DNA of 64,000 nt from Boletus sp. NGJ (Eukaryota > Basidiomycota > Agaricomycetes > Boletales > Boletaceae), in the NCBI GenBank assembly GCA_019096195.1, contig JAGTXK010000125.1, positions 62,001 through 126,000 on the forward strand, in the 5' to 3' direction. Below, piece by piece: positions 36,862 to 48,560 of the stretch (position 1 is its first letter; every line of letters begins with the position of its first letter). Below the pieces are notes generated by a model. It made no database searches, was not told the origin of the DNA, and saw only the letters and a list, made by a program, of their open reading frames with translations. The position numbers were made by a program, and so were the translations under genes.

Positions 36862-38000
36862 TCAACCGCGGACAAGGAGAAAACGTACGAGGCCAAGCTT
36901 ATTCTTGGTGACTTTTTTGCGGGGGGCGGTGTGATCGCGCGAAAAACGTGGGGTTGGAACGACACCGCCCCGAGGTCGACTGGAACTTCGAAGGCGTGTG
37001 ATGAGCGCGGTGTCCGAGAAGGGCATAGTTTGGGTTGGGGGAATGAATGATGCGACGGATAACCAAATTGCAGTCCTGAGACCGGTGGTATGGATAGGCG
37101 CTATGAACGCCAGAACTGGAGTGCGTTCGGCATCAAACATGTGGAACGAGGCGTCGCGACGCACTTGAGAGGTGTGCGGGGATGAATGTAGATCCAGATG
37201 TGACGATCGCATTGTAGTGTTCGGCGGAGAGAGGCGTAAGCGGGAGGCTGAATGGCGCATCACATCTCCAAGGTGGAGACGGGTCACTCGAGAGATCTGT
37301 TTGTGATGAGGATCAGTGCAAGATTTGCGCCGTCGATGAGACAGAACTCATACCTCGGTGCATGTCATCTATCTTTAAATGGCTGTGAGGAATGCAAGGT
37401 GGACGTTGGACGGGGCAACAAGACGTTCGATACGTATCTTCCTGTCTGACAGGAGTAAGCAATTGAATGTCTCATCTTCATATATCTGGTGTCGCGCGGG
37501 TGTGAGAGGACAATGGATTCAACGTACTGGGACGAACCCGTCTTGTGAACGCATCGACCGGAAATCTACGAGCCGTTGGCATGTGAAGGAAGCAGGATGA
37601 CGAACATATTTAGGACGGGGAGACCTGACACAAACTCCTACATAATTGACGTGATGGTAGATTACAAGTCGACTGTGTGAGTTCGGGATGGCGAGTTATA
37701 TGTACATAGATGTTCCCGTGAGAAGACAGGGAAGGATGGATGCCGTTCTTACCCATGGCTGGATGTTGTGATTGACACTCACCTTGCCGGACCTGGGCAA
37801 GCTCGGTCAGTTTGCGAGCACGTTTGGGCTGCGTGGAGGATGAAACAATGAGTGTGGCCAGGCAAGACAAAAGGTCCGGATCAGGGATACCGTACGTGTC
37901 GAGAAGAGGGTATGTAATTAGTGCTGGTACGTTCCGTTTATCCCGCGAGCGAACAAGGAGAGATGGAGACTCGGTAAGTGCATCGGTTCTTGCTCAAAGT
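36862..38000 (-). CDS. Cryptic multi-exon gene, unknown function (approximate limits)
   Basis: Minus-strand segments read as protein and join in phase. One reads LITYPLLDTYGIPDPDLLSC with LATLIVSSSTQPKRARKLTE at about 37795-37932. A GTGAGT intron ending ATTATGTAG leads to GVCVRSPRPKYVRHPASFT and QRLVDFRSMRSQDGFVP (about 37530-37640). A GTACGT intron then leads to IYEDETFNCLLLSDRKIRIE and RLVAPSNVHLAF (37380-37490). A further block, SDPSPPWRCDAPFSLPLTPL, lies near 37200-37290. The C-terminal frame may end at 36862. The start codon, exact exons and family are not known. The plus strand has nothing comparable here. Confidence 0.35.
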
Positions 38001-38437
38001 TTGATTATCCGTGGTGAGTGTTACAGACACCGTGATGCTCGTGATGAAAGGGCATCATTATCTAGGCCAAGTCGGTTGTTTAGGTGGGACGCTTCGCTCG
38101 CTCGCCCGCAATGAAATTGTTTTCTGATGCGGCGCAGTCTCTCTTTCCTAAATGCAGCATTTGACTTTTCTTTACTAGTTTGTATGTCCATTTCTATATT
38201 AACGCTGCCGAGGTACTCTACAGGCTGCGTTTTGTCAGGCTGTACAGGCTTGGGAATACGTATTTCGCCTTTACGACGTTTCGTCCGCTAGCGATGAACT
38301 ACCCCTCTCCCTACAGCATAAATTGCGCCCGTCCGAATCGTGCATTAATCTCTCATCTACCCCCTACCTTGGCTGGCTGACACCGTGCTGTCGCTCCACC
38401 CTTGCCAAGCGCAGTATCCCTTACTACTATACACCTA

Positions 38438-38834
38438 ATGTCTCAGGTATGTCCATCTCCCCCCATTGAGCACCTCGTGCATGACGGACGCCCTCCTAGC
38501 CGTTAAATCACCGATACACCACCCACCCTGGAGCCGAAGAGATACCGAGAGTACCCCGAAGGACGCCGATGGCGTGTCAGTTCTGTCGAGGTATGCCGTG
38601 CATCATACCCTGCGCTCGTCAAAGTCCAACTCAATGGCCTCTTCGTCGCTGTCTGTCAGGCCGGAAGCTCAAGTGCGATGGCAGCCGACCGAGCTGCAGT
38701 AATTGCAATCGTCGTGGCTATCCGTGCGTCTACGTACCAGTGTACGTCACCCCGCTCTGCTCCTTGGGAAAATCCGCTCCCCCATCTCACCTTGGCTCGT
38801 GCGCCTTGCCAGATCCGCTGAGCAGCAGAAATAG
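38438..38834 (+). CDS. Very small Zn2Cys6 protein, 67 residues
   Basis: Four exons (38438-38446, 38500-38590, 38660-38741, 38813-38834) total 204 nt and stay in phase. Each intron has a GTATG or GTACG donor and a YAG acceptor. The product starts MSQPLNHRYTTHPGAEEIPR and then has a complete fungal binuclear zinc cluster: CQFCRGRKLKCDGSRPSC, then SNCNRRGYPC. The spacing is C-x2-C-x6-C-x6-C-x2-C-x6-C. The protein ends VYVPVSAEQQK, only 11 residues after the last Cys. It therefore has no dimerisation or middle-homology region. Reading through the last donor would instead add about 55 unstructured residues, ending near 38919. DNA binding is predicted from the motif; a stand-alone zinc-cluster protein could act as a competitor or partner. 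Confidence 0.6.
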
Positions 38835-40500
38835 ACGAGTCCACATTTTTCCAAGTCGTTCTTGCAGCATCTCTTCGCTTCCGGCTGCGCCCAGACTAAT
38901 GGATCAGTTCACACGATGAAACCGCTCCAATAGACTAGGACCCATTCAGGGACATGGAGGACGCGAGGCTGTGGGTGGACGTTTCTTAGATGAACATACC
39001 TACATCGCATAATCCATTGCATGATAATACTCGCTAGGGCTAGACCGTCGAGGGTTGCAGCGCTCGGATTATTTAATGATTGCCGTGGGGGACTTTGCAC
39101 TGGTAATATCTGATGACAAACCCGATCAACATCTAATCGGAAGTTGAACTTTTTTTTATCAGTGCCTCGTCCCCCCGAAGATAGAGGCTGTGCAGAGGCG
39201 GTCTCTGTCTCTCCGTTCAAGGCCATGCACACGTTCATATCATGACCAACGGAAACAAACAAAAAATCAAACAAATGGAAGTTCAAACGTTCATGTTCGC
39301 CTCCGTCGCCTATCCCATCACCGCGGATGGTGTGCACACGGTCCCCGTACGAGCATTCCGCGACACTCATTTCGGGGTTTCGGCCTGTGAGAGTGGTGAG
39401 AGGTGCTGACAAGTAATTAAGCATTTTAGTCACGGTGAAGTCCGTCCACAGCTTTTTTTTTTTTTTGGGGGGGGGACGATGGGATCGTACACGTGTTGCT
39501 GTGCGGGCCTAGAGAGATACAATTTAGGGGGTGAAACGTTGAGCAAGACAGACCTTGTAGAAGCAACGAGATTAATGGGGATGAAGAGAGATCGAAGGAG
39601 GTTTCGAAGATTGAACGGCGTCGCACAGTCCCGCTTGAGAACGGGGCCGCGATAAGGTCGGATCAATCTGACAAGTGAAAATAGCGCTGATCATCTCTCT
39701 CTCTCTCTCTCATCTCCTTCTGTACATGGAACGAGCGCGCTTTCATCAGAGAGAGCAAACGGATATGGCATGTACCACTGCATTCGCCCTTTGAATTCTG
39801 CACAAGACCACATGGCTCAAGTTGATCAGATCAGCTAATCTGAGCACGAGCGAACCTTGTGCAACGGTCCACGAGGTTTGATGGGAATCGACCCGCTGCT
39901 TATCCTGTGCGGACCGCACGAACGCGCCTCATGCGTGACTAGTCAGGCAGTTCCCCGTCGTGGGATCTCGTCAAAGTCAGCATCACTTCCCAGCTTGGCA
40001 CGACATTGCCAATTAACCTTTCAAGTCAGCGCGGAGCTGTCCTGTCCGACCCTGAAACCGCGCTCAATGACTGGGTAAACAGTTGTTTCTCGGCCGTGGA
40101 TCCACAATGATGCGTAGTTTGTCTTTCTAGAATTCATCACGATTCGCGAATCGTGGAATTGGACGTCGAGTCTTTCCCAAAAAGTTCGCTCGAGTAAATC
40201 CTCTTCTCGATGTCACCTCCGTGTCGTCGTCCACTCCTGTTCTATAGGGTCGTGACCATCGTCATCCCCGTTATCCAAGTCAGTTTGTGATGACCTTCTT
40301 CCCCAGACGCCACTGACTTGGATAGATGCAGACGCGTCATGATCCGAGCGTGTCAAAGATCCCCTTCGGTGGTGGTTGAATAACACCCCTCTCACATGGC
40401 ATTGGACTATCTTCGTGTTCCATCTCACGTTTCGAGTACCGTGCTTTGTTGACTGAGGGTTGCTGCGGTCGAGCGCGTGTGTCCGCAAGGTTGTCAGCTG
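38835..40500. other. Intergenic stretch
   Basis: It contains a T/G homopolymer junction (about 39451-39476), a CT microsatellite (39695-39711) and overlapping short frames on both strands. No recognisable protein is present. Confidence 0.35.
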
Positions 40501-40990
40501 CTTCAAATTACACGGAACAAATTGTCTGGTCTTTCAATTCATTCTTTCCTGCGCCCTGGATGACTTCGTTACGGTCCTTGGTGGTACGCGAAGTGCGCGT
40601 CTCTGTAATTATTTTGTCTTGTAACCTCCACTTTGACTGTTGCGGCGAACAATCTCCACATCATACATCAATGAACCTGCGGTATCCTTCGGCACCGCGG
40701 GTGAAGATCTGACACCGTGGGTTGGACGGATCGGTGTAGATCCGTACCTTTCACGGGTGTGGTGTTTGCGGATACGGTGTCCACTGGCACTGTCAGACCC
40801 GCGGCCGGTGTAACCCGTGATATATGAACAATATCCCGGACTTTACCACCGCCGAAATGATACCTTCTCCGCAAGACAAGTCTAACACAATGAATATACG
40901 TGATAGGCGTGCTGCCCGTATAAAATCGACCGTTCGTCGCATACCAGTACAACCGCACTGGCACCAAGTGGTTAGATAGATGAATCACCC
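40500..40990 (-). CDS. Possible small spliced gene, unknown
   Basis: A minus-strand frame reads VPVRLYWYATNGRFYTGSTP and KVRDIVHISRVTPAAGLTVP to about 40750. A GTACGG donor there can be joined to an ATTACAG acceptor near 40608, giving KETRTSRTTKDRNEVIQGAG and a stop near 40506. No ATG is visible in frame at the 5' end, so the start would be on another exon. Weak support; it could be chance. Confidence 0.2.
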
Positions 40991-42043
40991 AAGCTCATAT
41001 GGAGTACGCTAGGTAATCGCGGTATAAATGCTTGCCGTGACGGTCTCTTCTTCTTCGCTTACGTTTTTTTTTTTAGATTGCTTGCCCTTTTCACTGGAAC
41101 TTGAGCTTGAACCATGCCATTTTGGCTACGCGGTGAGATCATACCAAAATCATCCTTTTCCGCACAAGGATGGCGCCATTTTAAAATTCATAGTCACAGA
41201 GCCCGTTCGTCGGTTAGCTAAGTCTCAACGTCATAGGACGCTTGAAGGAGACTAAAGTGTTTAAATTTTCCCCACACAAATAACCGATTCATGTCGTCCT
41301 TAATGAGGTTAGTGGTGCGCGTTCGCCCGATATCACATGTTGCGTTGACGAGATGGCAGTATCTTCCTAGACAAGGTATAACGGTGAGGAAAGGGATATA
41401 TTGCAGTTGTATCGGTTTATCCACTTTTTTCTTTTCTTTTCGGTCCAAGCCCCCATGAAAATGGACTTTTGTATAATCCTCTGGTTGGGAGCGTGTTCTT
41501 GGGTGCGCAAATCGTCTTCCATCATTACGCCTACAGCCCGGAGAGAAATCAGACGGCTTGCAATGTGATGCACGCGAGTTCGGGACGAGACATGCTCATT
41601 CTCTGTCCCGAAAGCCCCGGGGTCATCATCACGGCTGGCGATCTCGCACCTGCACGGAACAGACGAGGTGACGCCCGACGTGTTCTTGGGTGACGGTGTT
41701 CTGCGGAAGAGGTCGTGCTTTCAAACTGGTGGACAGTAGACGTCCTGCGCAGGCAGACAAGAATTAGTCTGACGTGCAGGGGTAAAGGTGGCGACTCCGA
41801 TGACGACTTGTGAATGACCACGGGCACCGTCGAGACGCATTGTAGAGATCAATCCTTGAAACCCTGCTGGCACCGAGGATATCATATGAGCTTTAATAAT
41901 CCGTCGGAACGAAAAGTCTGGCCATTTCGGAAGCTGTAGCGACAACATTCACACGGTAGTGGATATGTAGCCCAGCTTTCGTTGTAGCAACACATTCACA
42001 TTCACCTCGTCGTCGTCGTCGTCGTCGCCGTCGCAGTGTGGCC
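40991..42043. other. Intergenic stretch upstream of ERG24
   Basis: Frames at 41028-41255 (+), 41549-41827 (-) and others are short and overlapping. A (GTC)n-type trinucleotide repeat at 42007-42033 sits just before the ERG24 start codon, probably in its 5' UTR. Confidence 0.4.
42007..42033. repeat. CGT trinucleotide repeat immediately 5' of ERG24
   Basis: About nine near-perfect CGT/CGC units end 11 bp before the proposed ATG at 42044. It creates no alternative in-frame start. Confidence 0.7.
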
Positions 42044-43705
42044 ATGTCCTCGACAAAATCTGAAAATGATCTACTCAACCCACGCACAACCACCTACGAA
42101 TTCATGGGCCCGTTCGGTGCCTTGCTCGTCACCCTAGGTGTACCCATCATGAGCTACCTCCTCTACTTTGGTTGCTCCGAGTCTGCTGGTGCTTGCCCAC
42201 CTTCCTACGTCCTCTCCCCTTCTCTCTTGGCTGCGCACGTACAGGAATCTGTTACCAGCGAGCAGTGGTGGGCCGGTCTCTGGGACACAGAAGCCGCGTT
42301 GATTTACTTGGCTTGGTATGCTTTCTGTGTCGTCGCGTGGGTTATCTTGCCGGGCGATTGGATCGAAGGTGTCACAATGAGAAATGGGCAGAAAAAAAAG
42401 TACAAGATCAATGGTACCCATCGCCGTTTCTACCGCATGGAAATATCATTGACTGATTGGCCCCGTGTCATACAGCGTTTTCAACTTTCCTCCTCGCTTT
42501 GGGTATCACCTCTGGCTACATCATCCGTTATGGTCCAGAGTCGTTCACCTTTCTCTATGATAAATGGCTCGGTTTCCTTACCGCCTCCCTCATCATGTCC
42601 GTCGTGCAGGGGGTGGCGGTGTATGCTGGCTCTTTCAGAAAAGGCGCGCTGCTGGCGCTCGGCGGCAACTCTGGTAACCTAATCTATGATGTCCGTTTTG
42701 ATTTCCGGGTTTCTCTTCCACTTGACACCTTTGACGCATTTTTTTCAGTTCTTCATCGGCCGCGAACTGAACCCCTCTATCGGCTCATTCGATATCAAGT
42801 CGTTCAATGAGCTCCGCCCTGGGCTCATCCTCTGGGTTCTCATTGACATAAGCATGGTCTGTGTGCAAGCCGTGAGGCGTGGTGGTTGGGAAAACGTCAC
42901 GTGGAGTATGTGGCTCGTCCTTGCCTTTCAAGGTTTCTATGTCACAGATGGGTTGTACAATGAGGTATGTATCACCTTTTCTTCCCTGTATCTGGTGTAC
43001 TGACGAATGTACAGCCTGCCATTTTCACGACCATGGACATCACGACCGATGGATTTGGATTCATGCTCGCTGTCGGCGATCTCACCTGGGTACCCTTTGT
43101 ATACTCCCTACAGGCACGTTACCTTGTCTTCAGACCTGTAGAACTCGATCTCGCAAGCACCATCGGCATTGTGGCTGTCAATGCTCTTGGTTATTGGATC
43201 TTCCGAAGCGCCAATGGGGAGAAGAATGACTTCAGAAATGGCAAGAACCCAAAGAGTGAGTGGTCACATTTTGTGACAGCCCCCGTGAGTGATGATCGGC
43301 GAAACAGACCTCAAATACTTTACGACGGAGAAGGGATCCAAATTGCTCACGTCGGGTTGGTGGGGACGATCGCGCCACCCAAACTACTTGTACGTTTCTG
43401 ATTTCTCCTTTCTGGTCGAGGTGTTGCTCATTCCGTCTTTGTTCCCTAGTGGTGACCTCATCATGGCGCTCGCATGGTCTCTCCCGACGGGATTCGAGAC
43501 TCCCATCACCTACTTTTACGTCACCTACTTCATCGTATTGCTCATTCATAGGCAGAGGAGGGATGACGAGAACTGTGAAACGAAGTGCGTATTGCATGTC
43601 CAAATCCGTCTGTCTCGTCGACTGATAGCTATTCTCAGGTATGGTAAAGACTGGGGAAAGTACAGGCAGCTCGTCCCCTACCGTATTATTCCATACGTGT
43701 ATTAA
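42044..43705 (+). CDS. ERG24: Delta(14)-sterol reductase of ergosterol synthesis
   Basis: NADPH-dependent reduction of the C-14 double bond after C-14 demethylation; multi-pass ER membrane protein. It starts [20 protein letters not shown] at 42044 and has four or more introns. One splits the codon after KYKIN near 42414, another lies near 42673-42749. Hallmarks: [86 protein letters not shown], then [20 protein letters not shown] and the C-terminus [20 protein letters not shown]. The WVPF...LQARYL segment and the short tail fit ERG24 better than ERG4. Nothing broken was seen. Confidence 0.9.
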
Positions 43706-44245
43706 GTTCTCGCGTGAATCGTGGACGATAGCCAAATGAAAGAACGAGATGTAACTCTCACACGTTGCTCTACAAACTTTTAGTGGAATGGCTACTTCCT
43801 CGAGGCGAGAAGTTGCGACTGTCACTGTTCGTGATTTGAAGCGAGTATCGATGGTTCGACATGGGGAAGACAGGTGCAGGCCAAGACGGAAATGATGGTT
43901 GTGTCTTTGCTTGATGCGATTGATGATGTAGGTTAGAGCAACGTTCGTTCGTGAGTACATACGAGTGGCACGACTGCATTACCCATTCATAAAAGCAGAA
44001 CATCCTCCTATTCTCCAATGCGACAAATCGGATGCTCACACATATCAGACCGCATCAGCAATATTTGTCCGTTCGGTGGATGAAATCGCTGCTGACTGGC
44101 TCCGCATTGATGAAATACCCCTTTTCTGATCAAAGGAGCGCCGGATGGCTTATTATAAAATAGGTCTGCTGGTACCATCACTATCGCTGGTAGCCATCGT
44201 CGCACTCGCAAGTGCTTATCCCCCACTCGCCAAAAAAAAAAAAAC

Positions 44246-45340
44246 ATGTCCGACGTCAAGATCTGGCTTGGTGCGTCGTATCAACTGCCGTCGATGTCGT
44301 TAGATATACTCATCGTACTGAAACGCTGCAGTCACCGGCGCCTCGTCCGGTTTCGGTCGCGCCATGACCGAGCATCTGCTCGCGATCGGAAACAAAGTCG
44401 TCGCCACGCTCCGCAAACCCGAGGTGCTTTCCGACCTGACAGCACGCTATCCCCCCACCCAGCTCCTCGTCGTCAAAGTGGACGTGACGAATAACGCCGA
44501 CATCACTGCAGCATTTGCGAAAGCGGAAGAGGTCTTTGGCAGAATCGACGTCGTGTTCAACAACGCGGGCGTCAGCGTCTCGGGCGAAGTCGAGTCCGTG
44601 GACGATGCGGATGCTCGGGGCATGTTCGATGTCAACTTTTGGGGTGCGGCTTGCGTGACCAAAGAAGCCGTGCGATTCTTCCGAGAAGTGAATAAACCTG
44701 TTGGGGGTAGGCTGTTCCAGGTTTCCTCCAGACTTGGCCTCGTGGGCCAGGCGGTATGTGGGTTCTATAGCGCTTCGTGAGTATGTTATAGTCCTAGCAA
44801 GGTATAACCCTGACGTTCTCGCAACAGAAAGTTTGGTAAGCCCCCGGGGGTCGATCGTCCTCGCGTGCAACGTTCATCCAGCTGTCTCTAGCTTTAGAAG
44901 GTCTCACGGAATGTCTTGCAAGCGAACTGGACCCAGCATGGAACATCAAGGTCATCCCCGCTTTCTCATTCATTCACCTCGGCCACGTTCTAATCCTGGT
45001 TCGATTGTTTGATCCCAAGGTCACGATCCTCGAACCCGGACCATACCGCACCGGGATCTTGCAGGGAAACTATCCCATTGCGCCTCAGCACCCTGCGTAC
45101 GCAAACCCGGCTCTCCGAACGTCGCAGATTCGCAAGTTCCTTTCCTCGACAGAGTTGTTCGATGGCGACGTCACGAAAGCGGCGGTCGTGATCGAGAAGT
45201 TCTCCCGACTCGAGGACGCGCCAATCCGGTTCCCGTTACATAGGAAGGTCGTGACGGCTATGAGGGACAAATCCAAGGAGCTGTTAGAGGTGGCAGAAAA
45301 GTATGAGAGTTGGACTGACGATCTCTACCATGACAAGTGA
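44246..45340 (+). CDS. Short-chain dehydrogenase/reductase (SDR), tandem copy 1
   Basis: NAD(P)-dependent oxidoreductase; substrate unknown. Exons 44246-44270, 44332-44776, 44828-44835, 44892-44950 and 45020-45340 give 285 residues in phase. Rossmann motif VTGASSGFG spans the first intron. DVTN and NNAG (structural motif) follow. The catalytic Ser is in FQVSSRLG and the Tyr-Lys pair in YSASK. The catalytic Lys is on the 8-nt third exon. PGPYRTG follows, as in classical SDRs. The 5' upstream region and the 3' flank are shared with copy 2 (46567-47668), but coding exons 2-5 and their introns are base-identical between copies. It lies downstream of ERG24 on the same strand; a sterol-related role is possible but only by position. 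Confidence 0.85.
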
Positions 45341-45659
45341 TGGACCAAGGCTCGACATTCAAGCTCGGGTCTTTTGAGCCATATCTGTTGAGGCCCGTCC
45401 CTGGAGGTATGATACTTGTACAGTAATTTTTGACGAACCTCCCACTTCCTTGTTCACCCAATGGCTCTGATATGCGTGTTGTTTACCTCGGGGTCTTGTC
45501 GGTACGTACGCTTGGGTCGTTACGAAAACCTCGTCTGGCAACTTGCCATCACGGCTCCGAGTACTGCTGTCAATAGAAACCACCGTCGTCCGACATCAAG
45601 ACCTTCCGTTGGTTCTTCCCGTCTTGTTGTCCACATATCGGGGACGGCCCTGGGGGAGC

Positions 45660-45990
45660 GCTGTAGGGCATGCACAGTAGACAATACGTACGAAGCGCCT
45701 GGCTGTATTATGAGAAGACTATTACTACAACTTCGATGTCTGCGCCGCTAGTCGCATCCACTGCTTTTGGCGACGAGGAGCTAGGCCGTACGATGATCCC
45801 CTGTAAGATTGGAGAGGACCTCGAGTGGAAACGACGCTCCTTCCGGGCATATGCAGAATCGCCCGAGGAAAGAGGAAGGCGTCCTACTCTCCGTCTGGAG
45901 AGGTATCCTTGTAAGCCATGCTGCAAGACACTGACACGTTTCACTTCAGCTGCTCTGCGGATAAAGTTGAGTGAGTTTTCCACCACATGA
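45660..45990 (-). pseudogene. Antisense SDR relic a
   Basis: Reverse complement of about 45770-45850 resembles the SDR segment LRKPEVLSDL...PTQLLVV (for example FPLEVLSNLTGD, then an in-frame stop, then LLVA). The same order, antisense, recurs after SDR copy 2 at 47990-48560, where more of the gene is left. This copy lacks the NNAG to SASK part, apparently by an internal deletion. It is a host-gene remnant with stops and no intact frame. Confidence 0.5.
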
Positions 45991-46566
45991 ACGGGATACA
46001 ACACACCAAACCAGATCACCTTGACGCCGGACATGATTACTTCTTGTTGTGCGGTAACCGGTTGATACAAGCTGCGACAATCTACGAAACCACTAGAGGG
46101 TGTCGCGCAACCTCTTGAATTTTTTTTAGATCTTTTCGAAGCAGCAAAATACTGTAGTCGCTAAGCGGAACATGACAATGGAGAACAGAGCTTATAATAT
46201 TTCCGCAATCGAGTTTGCCGATGATACATGTACATGGTCCGTTGGGGAAAGGGATATTCGATCGTAAATACATACGAGTAGTGGCACGACGATACTGTAT
46301 GATCCCTTTGTACTCTTGTTCTCCGAAGTGAAACTGGTAGTGCGCCGGATACAGTACCCAATAACAGACCGCGTCAGCAATATTTGTCCGTTCGGTGGAT
46401 GCTTTCGCTGACTGACTGGCTCCGCAGTGATGAGACACCCCTTCTCTGATCGAAGGAGCGCCGGATGGCTTATTATAAAATAGGTCTGCTGGTACCATCA
46501 CTATCGCTGGTAGCCATCGTCGCACTCGCAAGTGCTTATCCCCCACTCGCCAAAAAGAAAACAATC

Positions 46567-47668
46567 ATGTCCGACGTCAAGATCTGGCTTGGTGCGTCGT
46601 ATCAACTGCCGTCGATGTTGACGTCGCTAGATATACTCATCGTACTGAAACCGCTGCAGTCACCGGCGCCTCGTCCGGTTTCGGTCGCGCCATGACCGAG
46701 CATCTGCTCGCGATCGGAAACAAAGTCGTCGCCACGCTCCGCAAACCCGAGGTGCTTTCCGACCTGACAGCACGCTATCCCCCCACCCAGCTCCTCGTCG
46801 TCAAAGTGGACGTGACGAATAACGCCGACATCACTGCAGCATTTGCGAAAGCGGAAGAGGTCTTTGGCAGAATCGACGTCGTGTTCAACAACGCGGGCGT
46901 CAGCGTCTCGGGCGAAGTCGAGTCCGTGGACGATGCGGATGCTCGGGGCATGTTCGATGTCAACTTTTGGGGTGCGGCTTGCGTGACCAAAGAAGCCGTG
47001 CGATTCTTCCGAGAAGTGAATAAACCTGTTGGGGGTAGGCTGTTCCAGGTTTCCTCCAGACTTGGCCTCGTGGGCCAGGCGGTATGTGGGTTCTATAGCG
47101 CTTCGTGAGTATGTTATAGTCCTAGCAAGGTATAACCCTGACGTTCTCGCAACAGAAAGTTTGGTAAGCCCCCGGGGGTCGATCGTCCTCGCGTGCAACG
47201 TTCATCCAGCTGTCTCTAGCTTTAGAAGGTCTCACGGAATGTCTTGCAAGCGAACTGGACCCAGCATGGAACATCAAGGTCATCCCCGCTTTCTCATTCA
47301 TTCACCTCGGCCACGTTCTAATCCTGGTTCGATTGTTTGATCCCAAGGTCACGATCCTCGAACCCGGACCATACCGCACCGGGATCTTGCAGGGAAACTA
47401 TCCCATTGCGCCTCAGCACCCTGCGTACGCAAACCCGGCTCTCCGAACGTCGCAGATTCGCAAGTTCCTTTCCTCGACAGAGTTGTTCGATGGCGACGTC
47501 ACGAAAGCGGCGGTCGTGATCGAGAAGTTCTCCCGACTCGAGGACGCGCCAATCCGGTTCCCGTTACATAGGAAGGTCGTGACGGCTATGAGGGACAAAT
47601 CCAAGGAGCTGTTAGAGGTGGCAGAAAAGTATGAGAGTTGGACTGACGATCTCTACCATGACAAGTGA
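46567..47668 (+). CDS. Short-chain dehydrogenase/reductase (SDR), tandem copy 2
   Basis: Same 285-residue product and exon plan as copy 1, offset by 2328 bp from the end of intron 1 onward. Intron 1 differs from copy 1 by a 6-nt insertion, a 1-nt insertion and one substitution. From the last bases of intron 1 (46652) to 47764, about 96 bp past the stop, I find no base difference from 44324-45436. Upstream (about 46420-46560 against 44090-44240) and downstream of this tract the copies differ at many positions. All SDR motifs are intact, including the 8-nt exon with the catalytic Lys. Paralog substrate and expression are unknown. Confidence 0.85.
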
Positions 47669-47989
47669 TGGACCAAGGCTCGACATTCAAGCTCGGGTCT
47701 TTTGAGCCATATCTGTTGAGGCCCGTCCCTGGAGGTATGATACTTGTACAGTAATTTTTGACGAAGCTCCCACTTCCTTGTTCACCCAATGGCTCTGATA
47801 TGCGTGTTGTTTACCTCGGGGTCTTGTCGGTACGTACGCTTGGATCGTTACGAAAGCTCGACTGGCAACTTGCTATCACGGCTCCAAGTACTGCTGTCAA
47901 TAGAAACCACCATCTGACATCAAGACCTTCATTTGGTTCTTCCCGTCTTGTTGTCCACATATCGAGGACGACCCTGAGGAGCGCTGTAG

Positions 47990-48560
47990 GGCAAGCATAG
48001 TAGACAATACGTGCGAAGCGCCGTAGAACCCACAGTTCCACAAGGCCCAGCCTGGACGAGACTTGCAACCAGTCTACCTCCCTTTGACCTGTTGACCATA
48101 CAAGCCCCCCAAATGTTGTCATCCAACATTTCCTAGGCCACTGCATCGTCTACGGACGTGACATCGCGCGTGTAGGTGATGCCAGCGTTGTTGAACACGA
48201 CATCGATTCTGTCAAACGCCACCTGGACCGTATTCTGGGAAAACTATAACGATGTTTGTGCTGTGAGTCATGTCCACTTTGAAGACGAGGAGCTCGGTCG
48301 TAGGATAATATTAGAGAGGACCTCGGGTCAGCGCAAGGTGGCAACGATGCTGCTTCCAGGCTTATGCAGAAACACCCGAGGAAAGAGGAGGGTGTGGCAT
48401 CCTACTCTCCATTTGGAGGGGTATTCTGTAAGTCATGCTGTAATATACGTTTCACTTCAACTGCTCTGCGGATAAAGTTTGAGGACATACTCGGTTTTAT
48501 ATCGCGATCGAGACCAGACGAGGCGCCGGTCACTATAGTTCATGTGCAGTGAGTTTTCCA
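47990..48560 (-). pseudogene. Antisense SDR relic b
   Basis: On the minus strand the series FDRIDVVFNNAGITYTRDVT, SVDDAV, an in-frame stop, EMLDDNIWGAC and GGRLVASLVQAG follows the SDR order (FGRIDVVFNNAG..., DVNFWGAC, GGRLFQVSSRLG). The catalytic Ser and Tyr-Lys region is degraded. Toward higher coordinates it continues into the PTQLLVV-like part near 48280. It is the counterpart of relic a and clearly non-functional. It has the opposite orientation to the intact SDRs and differs strongly from them, so it descends from another paralog. Confidence 0.6.
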
